Source of the DNA: Biomphalaria glabrata
Taxonomy: Eukaryota; Mollusca; Gastropoda; Planorbidae
Assembly (NCBI RefSeq): GCF_947242115.1
Contig: NC_074714.1
Location: 42,452,149 to 42,516,148 of the forward strand
Length of the DNA: 64,000 nucleotides
Direction: 5' to 3'
Within the stretch, counting starts at the first letter, position 1, and each line of letters begins with the position of its first letter. The position numbers and the translations under genes were made by a program. Under the pieces are notes generated by a model that was not told the origin of the DNA, ran no database searches, and saw only the letters and a program-made list of their open reading frames with translations. Shown piece by piece: positions 10,350 to 20,230 of the stretch.

Positions 10350-11185
10350 AGTTTGAGGTTTCAGTGACCAGGGCATGGAAAAGTGTAGGGTTCAAACAAA
10401 TGACCACTATGAAGACAGTTCGAAGCTCATACCAAATGACCATGAAGTGACTCGTTGCAATAAGTCCTCAACAGTAAAATGTCTGTGGGTGTAGACATGA
10501 TAATTATATCCTAGCACAAACCTCATTCAGGATATGCAGGGGACGGAAGTAGGCAAGGTTTGAATGGGTGACCTCTAAGACGACAGTCCGAAACCCAAAC
10601 CAAACGATTAGGCAGTGATTCATTGTAACAAGTCTTCAACAGTAGAATGCTTCTGGGTGAAGACATAATTAAATATTAATACATCCTAGCACAAACCTCC
10701 TGCAGGCCAGCAGGTGACAGATGTTGGCAGGGCTTGAACAGGTGACATTTAAGACGACACTTCGAAGCCCATACAGAACGAAGGCAGTGATCCGTTGTAA
10801 TATAAGTCCTCAACAGTAGATTGCCTCTGGGGGGAGACATGGAATTCTAAGTAGTAATATTACATCTTAGTACAAAACCCTGCAGGACACAGCAGGGCGA
10901 TGGAACTGTGCAGGATTAAAAAAAGGTGACCATCATGATGGCATTTCAAAACCAAACGACGAGGCAGCGATCTGTTGTAATAAAGACCTCACAGTTGTTA
11001 GATGTCACTGTGTGTGGTCATGAAGATTATTAAGTAGTAATATTTCGTCCTAGCCTAAATCTCTTGAAGGACAGCAGGGATGGAACCGGACAGGTTTCGA
11101 ACAGATGATCATCATACAACCAGGCAGTGAGTTAGGCAGTGTTCCGTTGTAACACATCCTCAACAGAAAGATCTAATAGTACTAA
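10350..11185 (-). repeat. Tandem array of about five SINE-like monomers
   Basis: Five diverged units of about 168-180 bp. The landmark CCTCAACAGTA (or a variant) occurs near 10466, 10634, 10808, 10987 and 11158. The landmark GGTTTGAA (or a variant), a B-box-like tRNA word, lies near 10390, 10559, 10731, 10913 and 11092. Each unit has the order ACAAACCTC, CAGG, GGCAGGGTTTGAAC, GACGACAGTCCGAA and ACCAGGCAGTGA, which matches the SINE at 58737-58895. So a SINE or its body has been amplified head to tail into a satellite-like array inside the TIR element. Confidence 0.7.
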
Positions 11186-11379
11186 TAGGGTGTTTTCTGA
11201 AATAAAAACAATAAAACAAAAATGAACAGATGTAATGTATAAAACTTATAATTTATATTTAATAATCTTACATTTTAAATTATGTGTATAAATGATCATT
11301 TAGGGCCTACATAATTGATCAAATATATTCTCTCAACGTTGCAATGGACACGCAAAGAAATTTAATTTTAAGTCTAGAG

Positions 11380-11745
11380 ATTACTTTTAGACTTAACCTT
11401 TTTTTAGCTTATTAAATTATACATTAATTAAATCTAGTTGATTTTAGATCTAGTCTTTAAATCCAAATTCTAATCTAAAACAAATACTTTGAAGAACTAA
11501 ACAGAAACATACAAGAAAATGAAATGAGATCTAAATCTAACATTTAAAATGTAAAGATCTATTAAAAGTATTAGTAGTATTAGATCTATTTTTAGATCTA
11601 GACTATATTTAGAAATAAATCTAATAAATCTATAATCTATGCTTCGAAATATTTAAATAATCACCAGTAGAATTGTTACTATTTGTAAAAATCTAGTAGA
11701 TTTAGATCTTAATTCTATAGATCTAGAATCTAGAAGGACAAAGTC
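11380..11745. repeat. CTAG/AGATCT-rich low-complexity tract
   Basis: Dense in TCTAGA, AGATCT and TTTAGA words. The same style recurs at 14530-15030, 18500-19150, 44900-45700 and 47260-47350. It is a lineage-specific simple-sequence style rather than a single repeat. Confidence 0.6.
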
Positions 11746-12217
11746 GTAACACCAATTATCGATCATGTTTTTTTTTACTCAAGTGAGACACGCTGTGAAC
11801 ATTTGTACACATCACTATTCACAAAATTATTTAGGACAATATATTAATCTTTTTATATTTCAAATTTTAACATATTAATTACGTACATCTTAACTACAAT
11901 ATTTAATATGATTTATATCGAAGAGAATAGTTTTAATAAGAAAATTAGACCTAGGAATTTACTTACCAAATCGGGCTATTTGACCAACTGGATTCAAGTT
12001 CAAATTAAAAAATATTCGTTTCCTTTCTGTGTAAAATACGGTGTATAATAAACAAAGAAGAGGTCGATAAATTTATTTCCGGTGTTTAAAAAACTTGTCC
12101 ACAACTTTTCATGTGAAAAAAAATCGTTTTAAAGTCATGTGTACATATGTACACACCGTGTACGAAGGGGCTAATCTCAAATTTTATCATTAGTAAATAT
12201 AAAATGATAAAGGGTTG

Positions 12218-12480
12218 TACCAGGTGGGAGGGGCGATACATGCAATCGCCTTCCGCCAATCAGACAAACCAATACTTTTGCTTTTTGTATTATAGTTAAG
12301 AAATTAAAAAATATAAAAAAAATCTGTTACTAATATAATTTATATAAGCTATAAATTAAATTCGCCCCAGCCCTATTCTTTAATGCCAAATGCAATCATT
12401 AGCAGAAATTATAAAAAGGAGCGAGGATTATTCGTTTTCACTCTACCGCCCCTCCCCTTTCCAGAAGAAAACATGATGTT
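12218..12480. repeat. GC-rich repeat unit between elements
   Basis: Contains GTGGGAGGGGCGATACATGC and later CTACCGCCCCTCCCC, with AT-rich spacers, resembling the units at 15380-16440. Class unknown. Confidence 0.4.
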
Positions 12481-12518
12481 TTAAAACAGAATAGTCAAAT
12501 ATGGCGACATTCTTCTTC

Positions 12519-12860
12519 TTCTTCTTCGTTCTCATTTGTTATGTTGGAGTGTTCAGATGACTAGACCAATACATGAGATGAACTGCACAGTGGTTTCCAA
12601 ATCAGGGAGCTCTCCATATAGTTTTCTTTCTATTGGGGTGTTTTGGGGCCAGTGTCTTATACGGGCCTCTTGGTAAAGAGAGAAGTTTTGAAGGACGTGG
12701 TCGGCATTCTCTGGTGATACTCCACATGGGCAGATTTCACTGGTTCCAATTTTGAGCTTCCGGTACATGTGTTGTCGCATTCTGTTGTGTCCGGTCCTGA
12801 GTCGAAAGATTAGACGTTGGCCTGGTCGGGATAGCTTTTAGTAAGCGTCATCTTTCTTGT
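12519..12860 (-). mobile_element. LINE 3' end (RNase H-type C-terminus), copy 1
   Basis: The minus strand encodes MRQHMYRKLKIGTSEICPCG, then PENADHVLQNF and a C-terminal LYGELPDLETTVQFISC segment, ending in a stop at 12553. The CxC..H..L pattern and the terminal ELETT..FI motif are typical of the tail of Jockey/I-type ORF2 proteins with an RNase H domain. After the stop comes a short 3' UTR and a (GAA)n tail (12513-12529 read on minus). A second copy is at 42962-43190. The copy is 5'-truncated. Confidence 0.7.
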
Positions 12861-13340
12861 GATTTGGATGAGAGCTCGTCCATTTCTCATTTATTTTATT
12901 TACAATTAATTTCTTCAGTTCTTCTAGATAATAAGGCGACAGAGTTTATGTAATTTCACAAGAATTTATCATAATTTTTTAAAGAAAGACTTTGCTTTGG
13001 AAAATTTAGAATTCATACCAAATTTTTTAGTATAAGAGTAACGATTGAGATGATCTCAGAACCCAAAGATTCTTTTTCCAACCTTACTTAATCTGCCATT
13101 TTTCTAGTTAAATAAATTTGGGACTATAGCTACAATTTATGCTTGAATCCTAAAATTTGCAACAAAATTTAGAGTATAATCTAATTGGTCCACTTAATTT
13201 CTCCTCCCACACTTACAAAATTTTTTGTTGGAGCTTTGAATTATAATTCTGTAACAAAACAAAGTTACTAACATGCCTATTGAACAAAATGTATCACTTA
13301 ATTACAAATGAGCTTTTTTAAAAAAAAACATTATTTTTCG
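12861..13340. other. Unassigned AT-rich sequence
   Basis: About 480 AT-rich bases with no frame, repeat border or RNA feature that I can support. Confidence 0.4.
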
Positions 13341-13490
13341 AATAATTTTTTTCCGGCGGCGACCCTCAAAGCCTTGCTTTAAAAATGTGGGGTATCTTCA
13401 AATCATTTTATTTGCAATGTAGTAAGGGCCTATAAATTCATATTAGAATATTTGTTTAAGTAAAACATTATTGAAAAGGTTTTAATAGGA

Positions 13491-13690
13491 TGAATAATGA
13501 ACTGTAGATGTCGGGAGAATGCGTTTCTGCAGTGAAGAATGCAAAAAAAAAAACAAAAAAAAAAACACGCTTTTGGCGTCGGGGCTTCACTAATGAATAA
13601 TAAGCTGTAGATTTCAGGAGAATGCGTTTCAGCAGTGAAGAATGCAAGGAAACGCTTTTGGCCTCGAAAGTTGAGGAACACTGCTTTTTA
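13491..13690. repeat. About 103-bp tandem pair with a hAT-like right end
   Basis: Two diverged units begin at GAATAATGAACTGTAG (13492) and GAATAATAAGCTGTAG (13595); both contain GAGAATGCGTTTC and CAGTGAAGAATGC. The block ends in GTTGAGGAACACTGC, whose complement resembles a hAT terminal repeat (CAGTGTTCCTCAAC). A possible left end near 13360 is not convincing. Confidence 0.45.
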
Positions 13691-13814
13691 AAATTCTCAC
13701 ACACACGTAAGCACGTTTAAGCATAGGATTAATGTGTACTGGTCGTTAGGGTTAGGGTTTGGAAAAAAATCGACCCCTCCCCACCATTCCAAAGTTCTGG
13801 ATCCGCTAGTGGGA

Positions 13815-13990
13815 CTACATGTCCCGCCCATCGAAGTTGGGACCTTTTTACTGTCGAATAGGTACTGTTCATGTTGGACAGCTTTAAGATTTCTGTGTCT
13901 GGTATGTGGTCGGACCTACGCACCTTATGGAAACTCCTTAAATAACGTAGGTGGAAGGAGTTTAACGTTTTGATGTGGCGGGAATATAAG
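13815..13990 (-). mobile_element. LINE fragment (reverse transcriptase C-terminal region)
   Basis: The minus strand encodes MRRSDHIPDTEILKLSNMNS followed by KRSQLRWAGHV. The QLRWAGHV word is a hallmark of the region after the reverse transcriptase domain in many LINE ORF2 proteins. The fragment is about 170 bp, truncated at both sides, with stops or shifts upstream. Confidence 0.65.
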
Positions 13991-14529
13991 GTCCAGGACT
14001 ATGATTTTTTTTTTGTGACGGTACGCACCGGTAGCCTACGGCCTACCGGAACATTTTTCAATGTGGGGAAAAAATTATTAGCCTACTTTTCTTGCATTTT
14101 AACGTTTAATTATTCATTTATTAGTAGTTAAAAGTTCGGCAATCCACCACTGAGTACCAGCACCTATTTCTTTTTTTTTTTTAACAAAAAAAAAAAAGCA
14201 CTGAGTATATTTATTTATTTATTTTTATGGAGCTGATTTATTTGATTCATAAGCCAGTATAGTATAGTATAGACGTAATAAATGGATGGTCCGTTACAGT
14301 TATCGTACAACCGGAAGTAGATTTTTTTTTTTTATACATTTCTAAGAACAAAAATGGCAACTTACTGTTTACAATTTCTGAAACGTGGCTTTAAAATGTG
14401 ACTGACTTTGTTAAACTTAAACAAGTAGGTATGTTATTAGTTATTATTCGAAATTTAAACCAGTCTAGATTTTAAGAGATTCTAAGTTATCTCACCACTA
14501 TTCTAATAGTATTTTTCATACCCAAACAT

Positions 14530-15030
14530 TTTAATCTAGATCTATTTGATTTCAGTCGCAAGCAAAAATGAAAACAAATCATCACTCACATCACTGACAT
14601 CAGTCCAGTGACAGTCAGCGAGATTACACTTGATCTAGAATAATCTATTCTAGACTAGATCTAGACTAAATTACTATCTCTCTAAATCTAGATCTAATTA
14701 CAGATTATAATCATGAAAGTATTAGCGAGATTACACTTGATCTAGAATAATCTATTCTAGACTAGATCTAGACTAAATTACTATCTCTCTAAATCTAGAT
14801 CTAATTACAGATTATAATCATGAAAGTATTAGAATTAGAGCTAAGTATAGACAGTATAGTCTCTATAGAGTTTAGAATTAGATTTATTAAAAATTAAATA
14901 TTAACAACTTAGTTACTTATCTGACTATCATGAAATCATGGTACTACTAGATCTAGAATCTAGATCTAATTATCTAATACTTAGACTTTAGACTTAGACT
15001 TAATAGTTAGATCTACTTTATAGCGTATAT
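14530..15030. repeat. CTAG-rich tract with a 107-bp perfect tandem duplication
   Basis: The tract is rich in TCTAGA and AGATCT words. Bases 14617-14723 and 14724-14830 read identically by eye, a head-to-tail duplication with period 107. Identity across 107 bases in non-coding DNA points to a recent event, or to an assembly duplicate. Confidence 0.85.
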
Positions 15031-15199
15031 TAAAAAAAAAAATTATTATGTCACTTTGACGACTTTGTGACTTGTCACTTATCATCCATCTTATGACCAT
15101 GATGATAATGATTGGCATGGTCATCATTTATAAATGAAATGATAAATGATGATGATGATGAAATATTTGCTAAACTAGCCTAAACTAAAACTAACCGTT

Positions 15200-15732
15200 A
15201 CTAACGGCTAAAAAGTATGACCTAGCCTAGGGTAGAGGGCGGTAGAGTAAAAACGTTAACTTAAACCTAGCTCCTTTTTATAATTTCTAATAATGATTGC
15301 TTTTGGCATTAAAGTTAAAGAATAGGGGGTGGGGTGACTTGGTATAAGAAATTAATTTATAGCATATATATAAATTATATTAGTGATAATTTCGTTTAAA
15401 TTAAGTGTAATTTCTAAACTAAACTACAAAAACAAAAAGTATTGGGTTGTCCGATGGGTGGAATTGCATATATGTATCGCCCCTCCCATCTGGCTGAAAC
15501 CGTATGAAAGCTTATATTATATATATATAGATAATCAACTAATTTTGTTCACAAACTATGATTTCTCAATAAAAATAAGACAGCCCCACCCCCACCCCCC
15601 AAAAAAAGAGCTAGAGTGGGGGAGGCAGTAGAAGCACCCCCCCCCCCCCCAACCGAATCAGCTAAGATACCGGAAGTGTAGCAACATAATATAAAAATTA
15701 TATATAGTAATTCAACTAATTTTGTTCAAACT
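15200..15732. repeat. GC-rich/AT-rich alternating repeat, left part
   Basis: Repeating units alternate C/G runs (ATCGCCCCTCCCATCTGGC, CCCCACCCCCACCCCCC) with AT-rich stretches ending ACTAATTTTGTTCA. Comparable units follow at 16015-16440, so the MITE at 15733-16014 interrupts one repeat array. Confidence 0.5.
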
Positions 15733-16014
15733 CATAGACACTAATACATAAATAAATATAGACTGGCCGAAGGAAGTAACTTCATGTAACTTGAAAACAT
15801 GTATATCTATTGTATTCGGATTTCCGAATTATGAAAAATTGCATGATCTTCATTCCTAGAGATTTAAAAAAACACTATTGAAAATAATGTAATACTTATA
15901 TAGTTATGGCTGATAAATGCTGTATAATAAAGTGTAGTACACAAAATTGCAAGTCACAAATTTTCGTTTCATAAAACTCTTTAATCGGCCAGTCTATATT
16001 TATTTATGTCTATG
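15733..16014. mobile_element. hAT-type MITE with perfect target duplication
   Basis: A 282-bp element with long terminal inverted repeats: a 25-bp perfect inverted match (15746-15770 against 15984-16008) inside outer CATAGACA/TGTCTATG ends. It is flanked on both sides by TTCAAACT (15725-15732 and 16015-16022), a perfect 8-bp duplication. Short size, no coding, strong TIRs and 8-bp duplication define a MITE moved by a hAT-like transposase. The left TIR has a short extra segment (CTAATACA-like). Confidence 0.85.
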
Positions 16015-16440
16015 TTCAAACTATGATTTCTAAATAAAAGTAGGGAACCCCCCCCCCCACTCCCCCCATCGATTAACAGGGGAATGACATAATAAAAAGT
16101 TTGAATTATATAGATATTTAATTGATTCTGTTAACAAGCTGTAATTTCTACAAATTAAATGGGCCGCCTCCCACGCCCCACTTGAAAGCTTATGGGGGGA
16201 CGGGATTGATGCCATTGCTACCTCCTTATCCCACCAAATCAGCCAACATATTAGGGGGGGGGGGCGCGAAATAATCTAAAAATAGGTTGAAATATAAATT
16301 ATTAGTATATATTATTAACATAACTAATAAATTCGTATACACATTAAATGATTTCTTTACTAAAATTCGTCCGCCCCTCGCCTCCTTCGGGGAGGGGGGT
16401 GATCACCCCTAACGTCCCTCCTCCTGGATCCGCCAGTGTC
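16015..16440. repeat. GC-rich/AT-rich alternating repeat, right part
   Basis: Continues the units of 15200-15732 with CCCCCCCCCCC, GGGGGGACGGG and TTAGGGGGGGGGGG runs, and ends with CTGGATCCGCCAGTG. That end word also occurs, slightly changed, near 13797-13810, so it may be a terminal repeat of an unnamed element. Confidence 0.45.
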
Positions 16441-17229
16441 TAGTTTTAATTCTTGATCTTTACTAGAACTAGAGTAATTTAATTATTTTATTCTCGACAT
16501 TACAATTCATTTATGAATATTATGATTGTTTTACTTGAATCCAAACTCTCTGTTTTTTTGTGGTAATTTACATCTTTATTTTCATATATAATATGAAACT
16601 AGCACGCTGTGTAATGTGTGTGTGCATTTTCCAATGATTCTGAACCAATTTGCTTCCATCAGCTATTTAGGCAAGAATGGCCATTCTAGGCTGTACTATA
16701 CTACAAGAGATCATCTGTATTACAAAATTCTGTTAGAGAATCATTAAAGTTAAAGATAACTTTTTTGTGTGTGCTATTGCAACCAATTTGGGAATGAGGT
16801 TTAAAAACGAAGATCTATATTTCTATTTTTATAAGATAAACAGCAACTATGTAATCCTTGCATTGGAATGTCTTTTGGTCAATGTACTGATAAATTTGGA
16901 TAATTACTCTTTCTTTTGTCACAGACTAAATTTGTGTTATTCGGAGAAGATATTTTATAGATACTTTTGATACTATTGTTATGTACAAAATTGTGCGCGC
17001 AATCAAAAAAATGTTGTAACATAAGCATCATCTATGCAAAGCCTTGAATCAACTGGAGAAGATCTAGACTGAAGTAGGCTACATCCTTTGAGAAATGGCT
17101 TTGAGAGTGTAAACATGAGGCTGCTTTAGTAGATCTTGGGATGTTGATCCAGTTTTTGGTTTCATGTGATTGACGAAAGTTAATTTGATGAGACTACAAC
17201 TGATTACTGTAAACTTGTAAAGAGAAAAT
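16441..17229. other. Unassigned intergenic sequence
   Basis: AT-rich with no splice-supported frame and no repeat border recognised. A short open frame near 16767-16970 has no family support. Confidence 0.4.
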
Positions 17230-17560
17230 TTAACTCTTTGACTGCTGTGTTTTGTTTTCAAAAAAATGCTACTTTTTTTAAAAAAATAAGAAAATGTTCC
17301 AAACATGGCTAAAACAAAAATTTATTGTTTAAGTACCAATGATGCTATAGTAACAAATTTGGTATCAAAGTAAAGGTAAATGAATGGAGAATGTGAAAAT
17401 GTAAACATCTTTCTATTTAAATATAAGATACAAATTATAATCTAAATAATATGACACTCAGAAAAAAAATGGATGCCAACTTTAGAACTTTTGAGACCTA
17501 AATTTAGATTTTGTTCTTTGTATTACTGTTGAAACAGCATATTTAGACTATTTACAGCAT

Positions 17561-18338
17561 TTTCAAAAAGAAATGTGATAAAACAGTCAATAAAAGATGA
17601 TGAATCATTGATTATATTATTATTTTTACCTTGTTTTTTAGTCAGAAAAAAAGTGAAAATTATTGCGCTTTTCATTACTACCAATAACAATAGATACCAG
17701 TACTAAATCTATCAACCAAATGCACTCAAATATTATGTACATTTGAATCAATGGGATATAGATCTAGATTTGTCTTCTTTTTATTTGCATAGAACATCTT
17801 TCATTCTAATACTAGACCAGTGCAAGACATAGGCTAGCGAGAGATCAAAGCCTAAATCTCTAACTAGATGAAGGACAATAAAAATCCTAATTCATTTTAC
17901 CTAAGATTTAGACATCAAATAGATCATTATTACTGTTCCTTTGTGATATTTTCAAAAAGAAATGTGATAAAATAGTCAATAAAAGATGATGAATCATTGA
18001 TTATATTATTATTTTTACCTTGTTTTTTAGTCAGAAAAAAAAGTGAAAATTATTGCGCTTTTCATTACTACCAATAACAATAGATACCAGCACTAAATCT
18101 ATCAACCAAATGCACTCAAATATTATGTACATTTGAATCAATGGGATATAGATCTAGATTTGTCTTCTTTTTATTTGCATAGAACATCTTTCATTCTAAT
18201 ACTAGACCAGTGCAAGACATAGGCTAGCGAGAGATCAAAGCCTAAATCTCTAACTAGATGAAGGACAATAAAAATCCTAATTCATTTTACCTAAGATTTA
18301 GACATCGAATAGATCATTATTACTGTTCCTTTGTGATA
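17561..18338. repeat. Near-identical 389-bp tandem duplication
   Basis: Bases from 17561 and from 17950 read the same for about 389 bases, with only a few differences (a C/T, a one-base A-run change, a T/C and an A/G). Recent duplication inside the TTAA-flanked element. Confidence 0.9.
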
Positions 18339-19443
18339 AATTATGGATTTAGAATAGTTTTATATTTTACTTTTATTTAGTAGTAAACCTTTTGGAGTGC
18401 AACTTGAACCAGTATAGTGATGGTGATGATTTTTACCAAAAAACAATACTAAAAAAAATTGCTAGAAAATATATCAAGAAAAGGCCCAGCATGGTGGATG
18501 AATATTGGATTTAGATCTGCCATTTCTGTTGTTTTCATTTATCTAAGGGTTAGATCTATAGGAATCTACAAAGGTGTAAAGATAAAAGCATAGATCTGGT
18601 CAACCTTGATCTACATTCAAGACCTAGCCCTAGTCTAAGGCTAAGGCCTAAGCCTAAGCATATAAGGCAATACTAGATCTAGATCTAAATCTAAATGCTA
18701 ATAATGTCCAAGTCTGCTTCATTCTATGCTAAATCTTGATCAAGATCTTCATTATTACAATTCATAGAAGTATAAATAAAACAATAATAAAGCTTCTTCA
18801 GTAGTAAACATTGTGGGTGTGTCTTGGACAAGCATAGCCATGATGTTGTAGATTTTTACAGATAAACAATACTAAAAAAAAAAAAAAGAAAATGGGGAAA
18901 AAATGCCCACAGTGGATGATTATTTGATGTAGATCTACCATTTCCTTTCTTTTTATTTACCAGAAGCTTAGATCTAAAGATATATCTAGATCTAGAGTCC
19001 AAGTCTAGAGATAAAAGCTTAGAATGGCTTAGATCTAGTCAATCTCGATCTACAGACTACACCTAGCCTACTGACAATAATAGATTTAGATCTAAATACT
19101 AATAATATAGATATAATCATATAAATACGCTAAATTTAGACCTACCTGAATCTAATCTAGATCAAATTCTTCATTATTACTATTTATTTGTGATAATTTT
19201 TAGAATAATTATAAAGTTTCTTCAGTAGTCAACGTTGTGGGTGTGTCTTGGACTAGCGTAGTCATGGCGACGTTTTTTTACATCGTAAAAAAAGTAATAA
19301 ATAAATGTCTAAATAAAGCCAAAAGCTTCTAATTTCTATGTAAACAAAGGATGAAGAACTCTTTTATAAATTAAAAATAGTTCCACTGTTGTTAGTTAAA
19401 ATTTTTAATTTAAAAATGCAACGAAACAAAGGTAGGGTAAGAA

Positions 19444-19502
19444 CGTCTATGGGATAGACGTTCCGTGCGTTTAGGGCAGACAGACCGTCTATGGGATAGA
19501 CG
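19444..19502. repeat. Paired palindromes CGTCTATGGGATAGACG
   Basis: The 17-base palindrome-like word (7-bp arms CGTCTAT/ATAGACG around GGG) occurs at 19444-19460 and again at 19486-19502, a 42-base spacing, with TTCCG/CTCCG next to each. They form the right subterminal region of the TTAA-flanked element and could be transposase-binding or hairpin structures. Confidence 0.75.
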
Positions 19503-19522
19503 CTCCGCACTCATTGAGTTAA

Positions 19523-20222
19523 GATGCAGAGAGATTTAAAAAATCAAGGTATTTTACTGAAAAAACTCATTGTTTCTCAATTACTAGACAAATTTCATAA
19601 AAATTGTCAATATTTTAAAGTCGTTTCATTTTAAATGCAAACGATGATGCCAACTTGCATCATGTCTCATCTGGCACAAATGTTATTGCCATAAAATATT
19701 ATTTAGAGATGCAATCATTGAAAGAAGCTTTCTATAAACACATTATAAAGTCTGTTCAGTACGAGATTTTGTTGTTCTATTTATCATAGACAACTAGATT
19801 TTATCGTCGAACTTTCCATTGTCACAGCATGCATGTTATTTCTTACTCACAGATTGTTCAGTTGAGCGGTTATTCTCGAAGTTTTGACTGATAAAAAATG
19901 AGAGCCCTAGAATTTTTTTAATAAATATTTGATTATTCTCATTAGAGAGATGCTAGACCAAAAAAAAGACAAATGTCCCAAGATAATTTTGATTGTCTTG
20001 TAGATATATTCTTCTAGATCTTGATCTATAATTAATTGCAATGTATAAATATTTTTTCAATATAATTATATATATATATATATAAATTTTTTTTTAAACT
20101 TATATTATAGAGTGGGTCTAGAATATAGATCTAATCTATATCTAGCTAGGTTGTCTGTAACATAGTTGTTGTTTTTTTGTTTGTTTGTTTGTTTGTTTTT
20201 TTTTCAATAATTTTATTTTTAG
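19523..20222 (+). promoter_or_regulatory. XPOT upstream region and 5' UTR splice acceptor
   Basis: Directly before the start codon lies a T-rich tract and TTTTATTTTTAG (AG at 20221-20222), a good splice acceptor only 8 bases from ATG. So the coding exon probably follows a spliced non-coding 5' exon somewhere upstream. A (TA)n patch sits at 20066-20083. No unambiguous TATA box or promoter element can be named. Confidence 0.4.
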
Positions 20223-20230
20223 ATTGCAAA

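Larger units (their letters stand above)
9689..12170. mobile_element. piggyBac-like non-autonomous element (2.5 kb)
   Basis: The ends are inverted copies: CCCCTTCGTACACG at the left (9689-9702) and CGTGTACGAAGGGG at the right. Both flanks are CTAA (9685-9688 and 12171-12174), a four-base match that could be a variant of the TTAA target used by piggyBac. Ends starting with C runs also fit that family. The word TTTGTACAC or a close variant recurs inside both ends (near 9828, 10065, 11801, 12148), as subterminal transposase sites might. The interior holds a tandem SINE-like array and a CTAG-rich tract, with no transposase frame. It may instead be another TIR family. Confidence 0.55.
17234..19518. 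mobile_element. TTAA-flanked piggyBac-like element full of tandem repeats
   Basis: Flanked by TTAA on both sides (17230-17233 and 19519-19522). The ends CTCTTTGACTGC and, inverted, CTCAATGAGTGC match at 9 of 12 positions. TTAA target plus CYCTTTGA-type ends fit piggyBac-derived MITEs. The interior has a near-identical 389-bp duplication (17561-18338), then about 420-bp diverged units (starts near 18381, 18801, 19228). No transposase frame is seen. It ends 712 bp before the XPOT start codon, so XPOT's upstream sequence is partly element-derived. Confidence 0.55.
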
